NCBI GenBank assembly: GCA_902491515.1 | Contig: CABUIC010000019.1 | Span: forward strand, 1-47,956 | Length of the DNA stretch: 47,956 bases | Origin: an uncultured Porphyromonadaceae bacterium | GTDB taxonomy: Bacteria; Bacteroidota; Bacteroidia; Bacteroidales; Muribaculaceae | Reading direction: 5' to 3' | Shown: positions 35,992-44,909 of the stretch, piece after piece | Layout of the letters: each line of letters begins with the position of its first letter | Position numbering within the stretch: the stretch's first letter is position 1 | Translations under genes and position numbers: made by a program | The notes under the pieces: generated by a model | The model's input: the letters and a program-made list of their open reading frames with translations, nothing else | What the model was told of the DNA's origin: nothing | Database searches by the model: none

Positions 35992-36025
35992 AAAGAGACG
36001 CACCCACCCGTGCGCCTCTTTTTTT
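35992..36025 (+). terminator. Terminator of the bamA-ompH cluster
   Basis: AAAGAGACGCAC / GTGCGCCTCTTT with one internal mismatch and a CCACCC loop is followed by a T run. The stem core ACGCAC/GTGCG resembles the dispersed repeat family but lacks its GTAGGG ends. Confidence 0.8.
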
Positions 36026-36135
36026 GCACTCAACTAAGACAATGCGTTGCCGAAACAAAGCAATTTTACCACAGACGGGTGCCCTCGCCACAATGCTTAT
36101 CAACTTAAAATCTGTGAGTTTCAAAACTCCGCACT

Positions 36136-36156
36136 GTAGGGACGCACGAACCGTGC
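36136..36156. repeat. Dispersed palindromic repeat, copy 3 (right arm decayed)
   Basis: GTAGGGACGCACG is intact, the centre is AAC, but the right arm stops after CGTGC. It is a decayed member of the family seen at 4163, 5758 and 44608. Confidence 0.65.
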
Positions 36157-36164
36157 AATATCAC

Positions 36165-36300
36165 TAACTTAATCCTGGAACCCCGTAGGGGTTTAACGGA
36201 GTTAGCCCGGGGTTTGGGGACGGCCCAACCCCCACCCCCAACCCCAACCCCCTCCCATCGGGTCCCCTGCGGGGTCCGAGGCGTGTCGATATCCGATAGG
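36165..36300. other. Non-coding C-rich, hairpin-rich stretch
   Basis: No gene is supported between 36026 and about 36346. The stretch holds short dyads CCCC-GTA-GGGG (36181-36191) and GACCCC/GGGGTC-type pairs (36260-36276), plus a run of five C-tracts (36229-36256) separated by one to two bases, so the minus strand has G-tracts able to form a G-quadruplex. The composition differs sharply from surrounding genes. It precedes a decayed coding remnant, consistent with a degenerating or inserted region. Confidence 0.5.
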
Positions 36301-36346
36301 CGTGGGAGTGGACTGTAGTTTCTTTGTTGTGGTGTTTGGCGATACC

Positions 36347-36974
36347 ATGGAAACGGGAACCACAGCACCTAGTTCCACGCTTTTTTCGTCAAATACCATC
36401 ATTAACCAGGCTGTCAGAAAGGGACGGCCTAGTCACGGCACTCACTGCCGGAGAAACCTACATCTACGTCCGTTCGGAGCTCAATCCCGAGCTTTTCATC
36501 GACCTGAGCCTTACTGTGACTCATTCCGAGGACTTTGTGGAAGTACAGTCAATCCGATGCACCAACCACAGCTTCGAGGAAAACATCTTCGCTGAAGTCG
36601 GCGAAGTCTACGATTTTGTAATCGAAGTACTTCCCGAAAACGCCACCGACAAGAGCCTGCGTTTCACCATCTATCCCGAAACGACAACATCGAAAGTCGC
36701 CACGGTTGATGAAAACGGGCGTGTTACCATCGTCGACGTGGGCCGCGCGGCCCTGCATGTCGAGTCCGTAAGCAATCCTCTGGCAAATCTCTGGTTCCAC
36801 TTCGACGCCTACAGCGGCATCGACAGCGTGTTCGCCGACGGCAACGCACGCCACAACGTGTACAATCTCGCGGGCGTGTGCGTTCTCCGCGACGCCTCGC
36901 GCGAGGACCTTCGGAAACTCCCCGCGGGCTTCTACATAGCCGGAGGCCGGAAAATCCACGTGCTGCCTGAATAA
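36347..36974 (+). pseudogene. Remnant of a secreted Ig-like (Big_2-type) protein with C-terminal sorting-type end
   Basis: Two frames together read as one protein tail. The first frame (from about ATG 36347) gives TTAPSSTLFSSNTIINQAVRK, and the second gives DGLVTALTAGETYIYV after a shift at the GGG run 36421-36423; deleting one G joins them into a normal bacterial Ig-like ending (SSN...xDGLVTAxxAGE). A second Ig-like unit follows (ATVDENGRVTIVDVGRAALHVES), then VYNLAGVCVLRDASREDLRKLPAGFYIAGGRK, the type of C-terminal end common on large exported Bacteroidales proteins. There is no signal peptide and the upstream DNA is non-coding, so the gene is 5'-truncated as well as frameshifted. Confidence 0.75.
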
Positions 36975-37005
36975 ACGTCCTCCCCATACAAAAATTCCCT
37001 GACAG

Positions 37006-37048
37006 GCGCCCCGCGGCAATTCCGCGGGGCGCTGATTTTTTGTTTTTT
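37006..37048 (+). terminator. Strong terminator upstream of the fumarase gene
   Basis: A perfect 11-bp stem GCGCCCCGCGG / CCGCGGGGCGC with loop CAATT is followed by TGATTTTTTGTTTTTTT. It terminates transcripts from the pseudogene side. Confidence 0.88.
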
Positions 37049-37050
37049 TA

Positions 37051-37082
37051 TTTGCGGGGGACCGGGTTTTTCCTTATCTTTG
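37051..37082 (+). promoter_or_regulatory. Promoter of the fumarase gene
   Basis: TTTG (37051-37054) and TATCTTTG (37075-37082) are separated by 20 nt, a full Bacteroidetes promoter. It abuts the preceding terminator. The leader is about 45 nt. Confidence 0.85.
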
Positions 37083-37137
37083 CGGTACACTACGGACATA
37101 AACTACACATTCATATTCTACCTACGCATAAATCCTT

Positions 37138-38787
37138 ATGGCAACAAAACCCTTCCACTATCAGGAAATGTTTCCGTTAGGCCCCGACACTACGGAATAC
37201 TACCATCTTACCGGCGACTACGTCAAGACCGAGAACTGGAACGGCCATGAAATCCTCGTGGTCGACCCTCAGGCCCTCACGGTGCTGACCCGCCAGGCCA
37301 CACACGACAACGCCTTCATGCTCCGCCGCGAGCACAACCTCATGGTGGCCAAGATTCTCTCCGACCCTGAAGCCAGCGAGAACGACAAGTTCGTGGCCCT
37401 GACAATGCTCCGCAACGCCGAAGTGGCCGCCAAGGGCGCCCTGCCCTTCTGTCAGGACACCGGCACGGCCATCGTGCACGCCGAGAAGGGCCAGCACGTA
37501 TGGACCGGCTGCAACGACGAGGAGCGCATCAGCGAGGGTGTGTATCTGACCTATACGACCGACAACCTGCGCTACAGCCAGAACGCTCCCCTGACGATGT
37601 ACGAAGAGGTGAACACGGGCTGCAACCTCCCCGCACAGATCGACATCCACGCCACCGAGGGCTCGGAATACAAATTCCTCTTCGTTGCCAAGGGCGGCGG
37701 CTCGGCCAACAAGACGTACCTCTATCAGGAGACCAAAGCCACCATCAACCCGAAGACCCTCGTGCCCTTCCTCGTCGAGAAGATGCGCACGCTCGGCACG
37801 GCGGCCTGCCCTCCCTACCACATCGCATTCGTAATCGGCGGCACCTCCGCGGAAAAGAACCTCGAAGTGGTGAAGAAGGCTTCCGTAAAATACTACGACT
37901 CGCTCCCCACCAAGGGCAACGAATACGGCCACGCCTTCCGCGACATCGAGCTTGAGAAAGAGCTCAAGAAAGCCTCCGAGGAGCTCGGTCTCGGCGCCCA
38001 GTTCGGCGGCAAGTACTATGCCCACGACATCCGCGTGATCCGTCTGCCCCGCCACGGCGCTTCCTGCCCCATCGGCATGGGCGTCAGCTGCTCGGCCGAC
38101 CGCAACGTCAAGGCCAAAATCAACAAGGACGGTCTCTGGATCGAGAAGCTCGACTCCAACCCCGGCGAGCTCATTCCCGAAGAGTACCGCACGGCCGAGG
38201 CCGGAAAGGTTGTGAAAATCGACCTTGACCGCCCGATGCCCGAAGTGCTCGCCGAACTCTCGAAGTACCCCGTATCGACGCGCCTGTCGCTCAAAGGCAC
38301 CATCATCGTGGGCCGCGACATCGCACACGCCAAAATCAAGGAACGCCTCGACAAGGGCGAACCGATGCCCGAATACCTCAAGAAGCACCCCATCTACTAC
38401 GCCGGTCCCGCCAAGACCCCCGCAGGCATGCCCAGCGGTTCCTTCGGCCCGACGACCGCAGGCCGCATGGACTCCTACGTGAATCAGTTCCAGGAAGCCG
38501 GAGGCTCGATGATCATGATTGCCAAGGGCAACCGCTCCAAGCAGGTGACCGACGCCTGCAAGGCCCACGGCGGATTTTACCTCGGCTCCATCGGCGGTCC
38601 CGCCGCCGTCCTTGCCCAGAACTCCATCAAGAGCGTCGAGCTCCTCGAGTACCCCGAGCTCGGCATGGAAGCCATCTGGAAGATTCAGGTCGAAGACTTC
38701 CCCGCGTTCATCCTCGTGGACGACAAGGGCAACGACTTCTTCACGCAGATCAACGAAAAGTGCAAGATCTGCGGACTCAACAAGTAA
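37138..38787 (+). CDS. Class I fumarate hydratase (Fe-S)
   Basis: Reversible hydration of fumarate to malate; in gut Bacteroidales it runs towards fumarate in the reductive branch to succinate. At 549 aa with N- and C-terminal Fe-S fumarase domains in one chain, it is the oxygen-sensitive class I (FumA/FumB) enzyme. Cluster cysteines fit PFCQDTGTAI, the VNTGCNLPAQIDI segment and RHGASCPIGMGVSCSAD. The C-terminal beta domain shows SLKGTIIVGRDIAHAKIKERLDKGE, YYAGPAKTPAGMPSGSFGPTTAGRMD, MIMIAKGNRSKQV and GGFYLGSIGGPAA. It is monocistronic, with its own promoter and terminator. Confidence 0.97.
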   Translation: MATKPFHYQEMFPLGPDTTEYYHLTGDYVKTENWNGHEILVVDPQALTVLTRQATHDNAFMLRREHNLMVAKILSDPEASENDKFVALTMLRNAEVAAKGALPFCQDTGTAIVHAEKGQHVWTGCNDEERISEGVYLTYTTDNLRYSQNAPLTMYEEVNTGCNLPAQIDIHATEGSEYKFLFVAKGGGSANKTYLYQETKATINPKTLVPFLVEKMRTLGTAACPPYHIAFVIGGTSAEKNLEVVKKASVKYYDSLPTKGNEYGHAFRDIELEKELKKASEELGLGAQFGGKYYAHDIRVIRLPRHGASCPIGMGVSCSADRNVKAKINKDGLWIEKLDSNPGELIPEEYRTAEAGKVVKIDLDRPMPEVLAELSKYPVSTRLSLKGTIIVGRDIAHAKIKERLDKGEPMPEYLKKHPIYYAGPAKTPAGMPSGSFGPTTAGRMDSYVNQFQEAGGSMIMIAKGNRSKQVTDACKAHGGFYLGSIGGPAAVLAQNSIKSVELLEYPELGMEAIWKIQVEDFPAFILVDDKGNDFFTQINEKCKICGLNK

Positions 38788-38797
38788 GCAAACACTG

Positions 38798-38845
38798 AAA
38801 AATACGCCGCGACGAGCCCCACGGCTCAACCGCGGCGTATTTTTT
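38798..38845 (+). terminator. Terminator of the fumarase gene
   Basis: AAAAATACGCCGCG / CGCGGCGTATTTTT forms a 14-bp outer stem, with an inner GAGCC/GGCTC stem in the loop. The outer stem runs into a T tract. It probably works in both directions. Confidence 0.88.
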
Positions 38846-38880
38846 CCATCCATCCCTCTCTCCAAACCCACCTTTCACCT

Positions 38881-41800
38881 ATGCGCAAATTCCTTCTGAT
38901 AACCGGACTAATCTTAGTTACTATGACAAGCTACTTCAGCCTTAGGGGCTACGAACCGGACTTCTCCTATCCGCGCGACGTCCTCGCCAGAGCCGACAGC
39001 CTCATCAAGGCCGCAAAATCACTGCCCGCGGAAGAAGCGGGAGCCCAACGCCTCGCGGCTCTTGAACTCATCGCCCGGGCCTCCCGCTCAATAGATTCCG
39101 ACAGCGCCTTCACCCTCCCGGAGCGCATCGCGAAAATGGCCGATGCCGAGCCATCCGCGGCCGCGCGCGCCATGATGCACATGCTCGAAGCTCAGGTACT
39201 CTGCAACATCTACACCGAAGACCGCTGGAAATACGACCGCATCGAAATCCCGGCCACGCCTCTTCCCGCCGACATCAGCGCCTGGAGCGGCGAACAGTTC
39301 AAGGCGCAGATCGACTCCCTCGTCCGTCTGGCGGTCAATGAGGCCAAGGCCGTGCCGGAGGCCCCGATTGCGCCCTTCGCCGAAGCGCTCGACGGCAATA
39401 AGGAGAGCGCACGGCTCACGCCCACGGTGCTCCTTATGGCCTTCAACCGCGGAGGTGACATTCTCATGCGGGCAAATATGCCGGAGAAGGCATACGGGCT
39501 CTTCAAAGAGGGCCTCGAATACGCCGAAGTGCCCTCGGAAGCCTATTTCGATCTGAAAATAAAGGTCGCAGAGGACAATGAAAACCAGTGGAACATTCTC
39601 GAGGTACTTTACGGTAAATATGCCGGTGCGGAGAGCGCGCGGCTCGTGCTCGTAGCTCTCGCCAATGAATGGCAGCTCCCCGAAAAGCCCGATGCGGAAG
39701 CCAAGGCCAGATATTTCAATAAAATAGATTTAATCAAGGAGTCGCTTGAAAAATTCCCGGACTGGTACAACAACGCAGAGCTCCGCAACAATCTGGCCCG
39801 GATGACACGGCCCTCTGTATCGATTGAAGCCAACAATCTTGTCTCCCCCTGCACAGAAGTGAAAATTGCCGTAGTGCAGAACTTCACTACGAAGCCCGAA
39901 ATCCGCGTGTACCGCCGTCCGCTCAACGAGACGGAGCGGGTAAAGACCGCCGGTCTGAAACCATGGAAGACCATCAGCCTCACGGCTACGGGCAAGGATG
40001 ATTTCGCTGTGGGCGACACCCTCACCCTGCTCCTCGACCAGCCCGGACGCTACCTCCTGTGGCCTTCGACAGGTGAGCCGAAGGAATCGGAAGGCCGCGA
40101 CTACACGGAAGTGCGGGTTGTGGACTGGATTCCCGTGAAGCTCACGGGTACGGACAACCCGATGATGGCCGTCGTAAACTCGACGACGGGCGCGCCGGAG
40201 GCCGGAGTGGCAGTATGGGGCGGTGGATACCGGCTCAAGTCTTTACACTCCCTCGGGACGACCGACACCCGTGGTCTCGCCGACCTCGCCCTGCGCGCGG
40301 GCAACGGATTTAATTCCGTCCGCCTGAAACGCGGCGACCGGATTATAGATTTCGATTACCTTTACATGTTCAGGCCGGAGGCCGACAAGCCACTGACCTC
40401 GGCGAACTATTCGGCAAAAATTTTTACTTCTCGCGCGCTCTACCACTTGGGCGACAGCATAGAATGGGCGGCCGTCGTGACCCTCGCGGACCGCGGAGCG
40501 CTGAGCTCCACGCCCACGAAACTCGCCGTGCGCCACGACGTGACGGTGACGCTCTACTATGCCAACCACAAGAAGGTGGAGAGCGGGACATTCACCACGG
40601 ACGAATACGGACGTGTCCACGGCTGCTTTACCGCACGTAAGGACGGTCTGACGGGCAGATATACGATAAGCGTCGAAGGCGCGCGCGGCGGATGGTACGG
40701 CACCCAGCCCGTGACAGTCAGCGACTTCAAGCTGCCGACCTTCGAGGTGAAGATCGACAAGGTGGAGCGCGACACTCCGGCCAAGGGAGAGGTGACGCTC
40801 AGCGGCACGGCCACAACCTACGCGGGAATGCCCGTCGGCGAAGCTCAGGTGCGCGTCAACCTCCTTGCCTGCTCGCCATGGTGGCGCTACTTCTTCGGAC
40901 AGGACCCGAAAGACCTCGGAAGCCTTGAAACGCGGACCAACGCCCGCGGCGCATTCACGCTGACCATTCCGGCCGCGACGCTCGCCGAAGCGAAAGACCA
41001 CTTCATGGTTCAGGCTACTGCCATAGTCACGGCTCCCGGCGGCGAGACACAACAGGCCATGCGGAACTTCACTCTCGGAAAGCCCTATGCCCTGAGTGCC
41101 GACGTACCTGCATACGCCGACGCCGCGGACCCCGTCAAGATAACTTTCAACGCCTCGACCGCCAATCCGGATGAAAAAGCCCCTGCAATTGCCCTGCGCT
41201 GGCGCCTGACCGCCGCAGCGGACACCGTCAAGACCCTCCTCGAAGGTAAAGCCAAGGCCGGAGAGACCTTAATGATGAAGGCCGGAAAGCTCATGGGCGG
41301 CCACTACAAGGTATTTGTGGCACCGGAGGACCCGGCTCTCGCCGAAACGGCAGAAAGCGTTCAATTCACACTCTACAACACCAAAACCGGGGCCATGCCC
41401 GAAGGATGCGTGCTCTTCGCGCCGGTCACAACAGTCCGGACCGATGCTGAGGGACGGGCGGAAGTACTTGTAGGCGTGGAAAATGACGACACCTACGTAT
41501 ATATCGCCACCTGTCAGGGCGAGCGGACCTCGGCCATCGAGATGCGGAAGCTCAAACGGGGCTTCCACCGCATCCCGGTCGAGGCCTCCACGGAGCGAGA
41601 CTGCATGTCGCGCACGACGGTATTCACCGTGCGCGACTGCCGGACCTACCGCGGCGACATCTCGCTCGAACTTCCGCCGGCGAAGACCGTCCGGCTGACG
41701 GGAAGCGCCCTTCGCGACAAGACCACCCCGGGCGCGCCGGAAACGTGGACCCTCCGCTTCGAGGACACGACGGGCGCACCGGTCAGCGGCGCGGCCATCG

Positions 41801-44424
41801 CAACGATGTACAACCGCGCACTCTCGTCGCTCCAGGGTCTGTCGTGGCCCGGCGGCTTCCCGCATGACGTGCGGCACGCCATGCTCGAAGTCGGCTCCCC
41901 GTCGGCCGGTCCGGAATCGGCGGGAGCGTATGGATATATCCATGACCTCAAGACCAATCCCGCAGAGCTATTTGGCTTCAGATACGTAGACGAATACGGG
42001 TTCTCGGGCCGCTACATTGTCCACAACATGATGCTCAAGCGTTCAATGGCTGCCCCGACGCCCATGGCCGAAGAATGCGAATACGATGCCGCGGCGTCCC
42101 TTGACGTGACCGAGGGCACCAACGACCTCAACCTCCCCCTTGGCGCCATGGCTGCGGGCGTAGGAGCCGAAGAGGAGTCAGCAGAGGCAAAGGCCGAGAC
42201 AAATCCGACGACGGAATACCGCGTGGCCGAACTCCTCCAGGCCTTCTGGATGCCGGAGCTCCGCACGGGAGCCGACGGTGCCGTCGAGCTTAAATTCACA
42301 GCCCCCGACGCCATCGGAGCATGGACCCTTCAGGCTTTCGCATGGAACAAGGAGCTCGAAAGCGGCTCGCTGACCCACAACGCCGTGTCGGCCAAGCCCG
42401 TGATGGTGCAGCCCACCCTCCCGCGCTTCCTGCGGCAGGGCGACGAGGCCATCCTGACCGCCACCCTCTACAACAACACGGAGGACACCTGCGCCATCAG
42501 CGCGAAAATCGTGGTACGCAGTCTCGACGGCCTCACTGAGACGGCCACGCAGACCTTCGCCCCCGTGCGCATCGCCGCCGGGGAGTCGGCCACGGTGCGG
42601 ATGCCCGTGACCGCTCCGACTACGGCCTCCGCCCTGAGCTACACAGTCGAGGCCTCCGGCGCCGGCTTCACCGACGGCGAGCGGGGCATAATCCCTGTCC
42701 TCGAATCGGCCTCGACCGTCATAGAGTCCGACAACTTCTATCTTCAGCCGACCGCCACCGAGCCCTTCGGGCTCACGGCCGACAACCGTACGGACTTCAC
42801 GTACACCCTCCAATACTGCCAGAACCCGCTCTGGAACGTCGTGAAAGCCATGCGCGGCAACTCGACCGTGCAGACCACTTCTCCGGAAATTGCCTCGGCT
42901 ATCTTCAGCAACCTCGCGGCCATACGCATAATCGCGGAGAATCCTGCCGTGGCCGAAGCCATACGGCAGTGGAAGGCCAATCCGTCGGAAGAGGCCCTGC
43001 GGTCGATGCTCGAAAAGAACGAGCAGCTAAAGGCCCTCGTGCTCGACGAGACGCCGTGGGTGCAGATGGCTGAAAACGAGACGGCCCGCATGACGGCCCT
43101 GGCCGACTTCCTTGACAAGGAAGAGGCCGAGGCGCGCGTCGACAGGCTCTTCAAGAAACTCATGGAACTCCGCGTCGAGGGCGCGTTCATGTGGTCAGAC
43201 ACATACCCGAAGCCGTCCTACTGGGCCACGGAAACGGTGCTCACCACCTTCGGCATCGCCCGCTCGATGGGCATCACAGAGGGCTATGACAAGCTCATCG
43301 ACAACCTCGCCAAGCCGGGGCTCGAATGGATGGACCGCAGCAAGTATGTCCGTGAGAGCAAGGGCGAAGACCTGATGTTCACCTACCTCCGGGCCCTGTA
43401 TCTGCCCGTGTACAGGACCACGGTACCGGAGGCGAAGGCGCTCGCCGAGCGCACCATCTCCTATATTAATAAGGAACGCGCGAAAATCGGCACCGTGGAG
43501 AAGGCCTACGCGGCCATCATACTTCGGGCCTACGGGCGCGAAGCCGAGGGCCGCGCAATGGTGCGCTCGCTGAGCCAGTTCGGGGTGACGACACCGGACA
43601 AGGGTATGACCTTCCCCTCCGTTGACGACATCCGCGGCTACGCCACCATCATCGAGGCCTTCCGCGACTACGGTGAGCCCCAGGAGACGCTCGACGCCAT
43701 GCGCCAGTGGATAATCCTCCGCACGCAGGCCACGGACGACATCGGCGCCTACAACCCGGACTATGTGATAGCCGCCGTGATGATGAGCGGATCTGTGTGG
43801 ACCGACGTGGCTGTAAGCAACAGTGTGACGCTCAATGGCAAGCCTCTCGAAATCGACCGGCAGGAGAGCTCGACCGGCTACTTCTGTCAGGAACTCCCCG
43901 CCGTTGAGGGCAAGAAAATCAGCATCAGCGTGCGGCCCAACGGCGTGACGCCCTCCTACGGCTCGCTGACGCGCATCGGCAAACTTCCCGCCGCCGAAAT
44001 CAAGGCCCGCGGGAGCAAGGAGCTGGCCGTGACGAAGCGGATGATGGTGAAGCGCGACGGCGAATGGACCGACGCCACCAAGACCAGCATAAAAGTCGGC
44101 GAGCGCGTGCGCGTTGACCTCGAAATCCGTGCGGGACAGGACATGGAGTACGTGACCGTGACGGACGAGCGTCCGGCAGGCATGGAACCCGTGGAACAGC
44201 TGCCCGGCTGGATGTGGGACGGCGGCGTGGGCTTCTACCGCGAGAACCGCGACGCCTCGACTAACCTCTTCATCGACTGGATGCCCAAGGGCACCTACCA
44301 TCTCAGCTACGAGCAGACCGCAGGCACCGCCGGACGCATGATTTCCGGCATCTGCACAATCCAGAGCCAGCTCGCCCCCGAACTCACCGCCCACTCCGCC
44401 GGCACAAGGCTGACAGTGGAGTGA
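38881..44424 (+). CDS. Alpha-2-macroglobulin-family protein lacking the thioester motif
   Basis: An 1847-aa exported protein (signal peptide MRKFLLITGLILVTMTSYFSL) of the bacterial alpha-2-macroglobulin family. MG-type beta-sandwich domains are visible in VEANNLVSPCTEVKIAVVQNF, the SRALYHLGDSIEWAAVVTLADRGALS block (bait-side MG domains) and ELRTGADGAVELKFTAPDAIGAWTLQAFAWNK. The alpha-helical thioester domain follows (about 1300-1600, with repeated YWATETVLTTFGIARSMG and ATIIEAFRDYG helices). In thioester members this domain begins with CxEQ; here the matching stretch reads S1328-T-V-Q1331, so no thioester can form. There is no PBP1c gene next to it. It likely acts as a periplasmic or surface protease trap by steric means only, or as a scaffold. 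Family is clear; function is inferred. Confidence 0.9.
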   Translation: MRKFLLITGLILVTMTSYFSLRGYEPDFSYPRDVLARADSLIKAAKSLPAEEAGAQRLAALELIARASRSIDSDSAFTLPERIAKMADAEPSAAARAMMHMLEAQVLCNIYTEDRWKYDRIEIPATPLPADISAWSGEQFKAQIDSLVRLAVNEAKAVPEAPIAPFAEALDGNKESARLTPTVLLMAFNRGGDILMRANMPEKAYGLFKEGLEYAEVPSEAYFDLKIKVAEDNENQWNILEVLYGKYAGAESARLVLVALANEWQLPEKPDAEAKARYFNKIDLIKESLEKFPDWYNNAELRNNLARMTRPSVSIEANNLVSPCTEVKIAVVQNFTTKPEIRVYRRPLNETERVKTAGLKPWKTISLTATGKDDFAVGDTLTLLLDQPGRYLLWPSTGEPKESEGRDYTEVRVVDWIPVKLTGTDNPMMAVVNSTTGAPEAGVAVWGGGYRLKSLHSLGTTDTRGLADLALRAGNGFNSVRLKRGDRIIDFDYLYMFRPEADKPLTSANYSAKIFTSRALYHLGDSIEWAAVVTLADRGALSSTPTKLAVRHDVTVTLYYANHKKVESGTFTTDEYGRVHGCFTARKDGLTGRYTISVEGARGGWYGTQPVTVSDFKLPTFEVKIDKVERDTPAKGEVTLSGTATTYAGMPVGEAQVRVNLLACSPWWRYFFGQDPKDLGSLETRTNARGAFTLTIPAATLAEAKDHFMVQATAIVTAPGGETQQAMRNFTLGKPYALSADVPAYADAADPVKITFNASTANPDEKAPAIALRWRLTAAADTVKTLLEGKAKAGETLMMKAGKLMGGHYKVFVAPEDPALAETAESVQFTLYNTKTGAMPEGCVLFAPVTTVRTDAEGRAEVLVGVENDDTYVYIATCQGERTSAIEMRKLKRGFHRIPVEASTERDCMSRTTVFTVRDCRTYRGDISLELPPAKTVRLTGSALRDKTTPGAPETWTLRFEDTTGAPVSGAAIATMYNRALSSLQGLSWPGGFPHDVRHAMLEVGSPSAGPESAGAYGYIHDLKTNPAELFGFRYVDEYGFSGRYIVHNMMLKRSMAAPTPMAEECEYDAAASLDVTEGTNDLNLPLGAMAAGVGAEEESAEAKAETNPTTEYRVAELLQAFWMPELRTGADGAVELKFTAPDAIGAWTLQAFAWNKELESGSLTHNAVSAKPVMVQPTLPRFLRQGDEAILTATLYNNTEDTCAISAKIVVRSLDGLTETATQTFAPVRIAAGESATVRMPVTAPTTASALSYTVEASGAGFTDGERGIIPVLESASTVIESDNFYLQPTATEPFGLTADNRTDFTYTLQYCQNPLWNVVKAMRGNSTVQTTSPEIASAIFSNLAAIRIIAENPAVAEAIRQWKANPSEEALRSMLEKNEQLKALVLDETPWVQMAENETARMTALADFLDKEEAEARVDRLFKKLMELRVEGAFMWSDTYPKPSYWATETVLTTFGIARSMGITEGYDKLIDNLAKPGLEWMDRSKYVRESKGEDLMFTYLRALYLPVYRTTVPEAKALAERTISYINKERAKIGTVEKAYAAIILRAYGREAEGRAMVRSLSQFGVTTPDKGMTFPSVDDIRGYATIIEAFRDYGEPQETLDAMRQWIILRTQATDDIGAYNPDYVIAAVMMSGSVWTDVAVSNSVTLNGKPLEIDRQESSTGYFCQELPAVEGKKISISVRPNGVTPSYGSLTRIGKLPAAEIKARGSKELAVTKRMMVKRDGEWTDATKTSIKVGERVRVDLEIRAGQDMEYVTVTDERPAGMEPVEQLPGWMWDGGVGFYRENRDASTNLFIDWMPKGTYHLSYEQTAGTAGRMISGICTIQSQLAPELTAHSAGTRLTVE

Positions 44425-44440
44425 GAGCTATTCAACCCCG

Positions 44441-44474
44441 ACCCGTCCGACCGGACAAACCCGGTCGGACGGGT
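44441..44474 (+). terminator. Perfect 14-bp hairpin after the A2M gene
   Basis: ACCCGTCCGACCGG / CCGGTCGGACGGGT with loop ACAAAC begins 16 bp after the stop codon. It lacks a real T run (TAAAAG follows), so it may be a pausing or mRNA-stabilising hairpin rather than a full terminator. Confidence 0.6.
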
Positions 44475-44607
44475 TAAAAGAAACACCCATACTTTTCGGA
44501 AGCGACGCACGCCGATTTGAGGAGCGATGGTGAACTGAAAGGTCTTTGTTCTTACATTATAATATTCACAATATTAATATTTATGATGCGGAGATTGTAG
44601 AAAAACC

Positions 44608-44648
44608 CGAAATGTAGGGACGCACGAGCCGTGCGTCCCTACATTTCG
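44608..44648. repeat. Dispersed palindromic repeat, copy 4 (complete, 19-bp stem)
   Basis: This is the most perfect member of the family: arms 44608-44626 and 44630-44648 pair over 19 bp without a mismatch around the loop AGC. The arm core is GTAGGGACGCACG with an extra CGAAAT at its outer end. It lies in the 485-bp gap between the A2M gene and groES. Confidence 0.9.
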
Positions 44649-44771
44649 ATAATTTATTCCGGTATTTTCAATTCTTTTATTATTATAGAGTGAGATAAAA
44701 TTAATCGTCCTCTTCGTATTCTATGTGACAGGGGGAATTTCGCTAAACTCTAGATAGGAAAATGCCAAGCC

Positions 44772-44792
44772 AGACGCGCCGATGACGTGTCT
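44772..44792. promoter_or_regulatory. Imperfect dyad upstream of the groES promoter, candidate activator site
   Basis: AGACGCG (44772-44778) and CGTGTCT (44786-44792) form a 6-of-7 inverted repeat about 70 bp upstream of the -24 element. Sigma-54 promoters need an upstream-bound activator, and this is the only clear dyad at a suitable distance. It is speculative. Confidence 0.3.
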
Positions 44793-44840
44793 CTGCTCAT
44801 TGTCAGTTGGTTAACGGAATTGCTTGCCGGGATTGAACAA

Positions 44841-44857
44841 TTGGCACGCATTTTGCA
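44841..44857 (+). promoter_or_regulatory. Sigma-54-type (-24/-12) promoter of groESL
   Basis: TTGGCACG (44841-44848), four bases, then TTTGCA ending at 44857. The invariant GG (44843-44844) and GC (44855-44856) are exactly 10 nt apart, as in the RpoN consensus TGGCACG-N4-TTGCA. The start of transcription would be near 44868, leaving a leader of about 40 nt. No TAnnTTTG -7 element or CIRCE operator is visible before groES. The match is nearly complete, but function is inferred. Confidence 0.7.
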
Positions 44858-44909
44858 TTAGTAGTCTTAGACGACAAATTAAATACTCTCAAAAAAATAT
44901 AATTCAGCA

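Noticed and set aside
36302..36595. 97-residue frame as an independent small protein
   Set aside because: After about 36421 it is out of frame with the Ig-like tail and turns into Arg/His/Pro-rich nonsense; it is only the 5' part of the frameshifted remnant.
44425..44909. CIRCE (HrcA) operator or ordinary -7 promoter before groES
   Set aside because: Neither the TTAGCACTC-N9-GAGTGCTAA pattern nor a TAnnTTTG element is present in the interval; only the -24/-12 type site is found.
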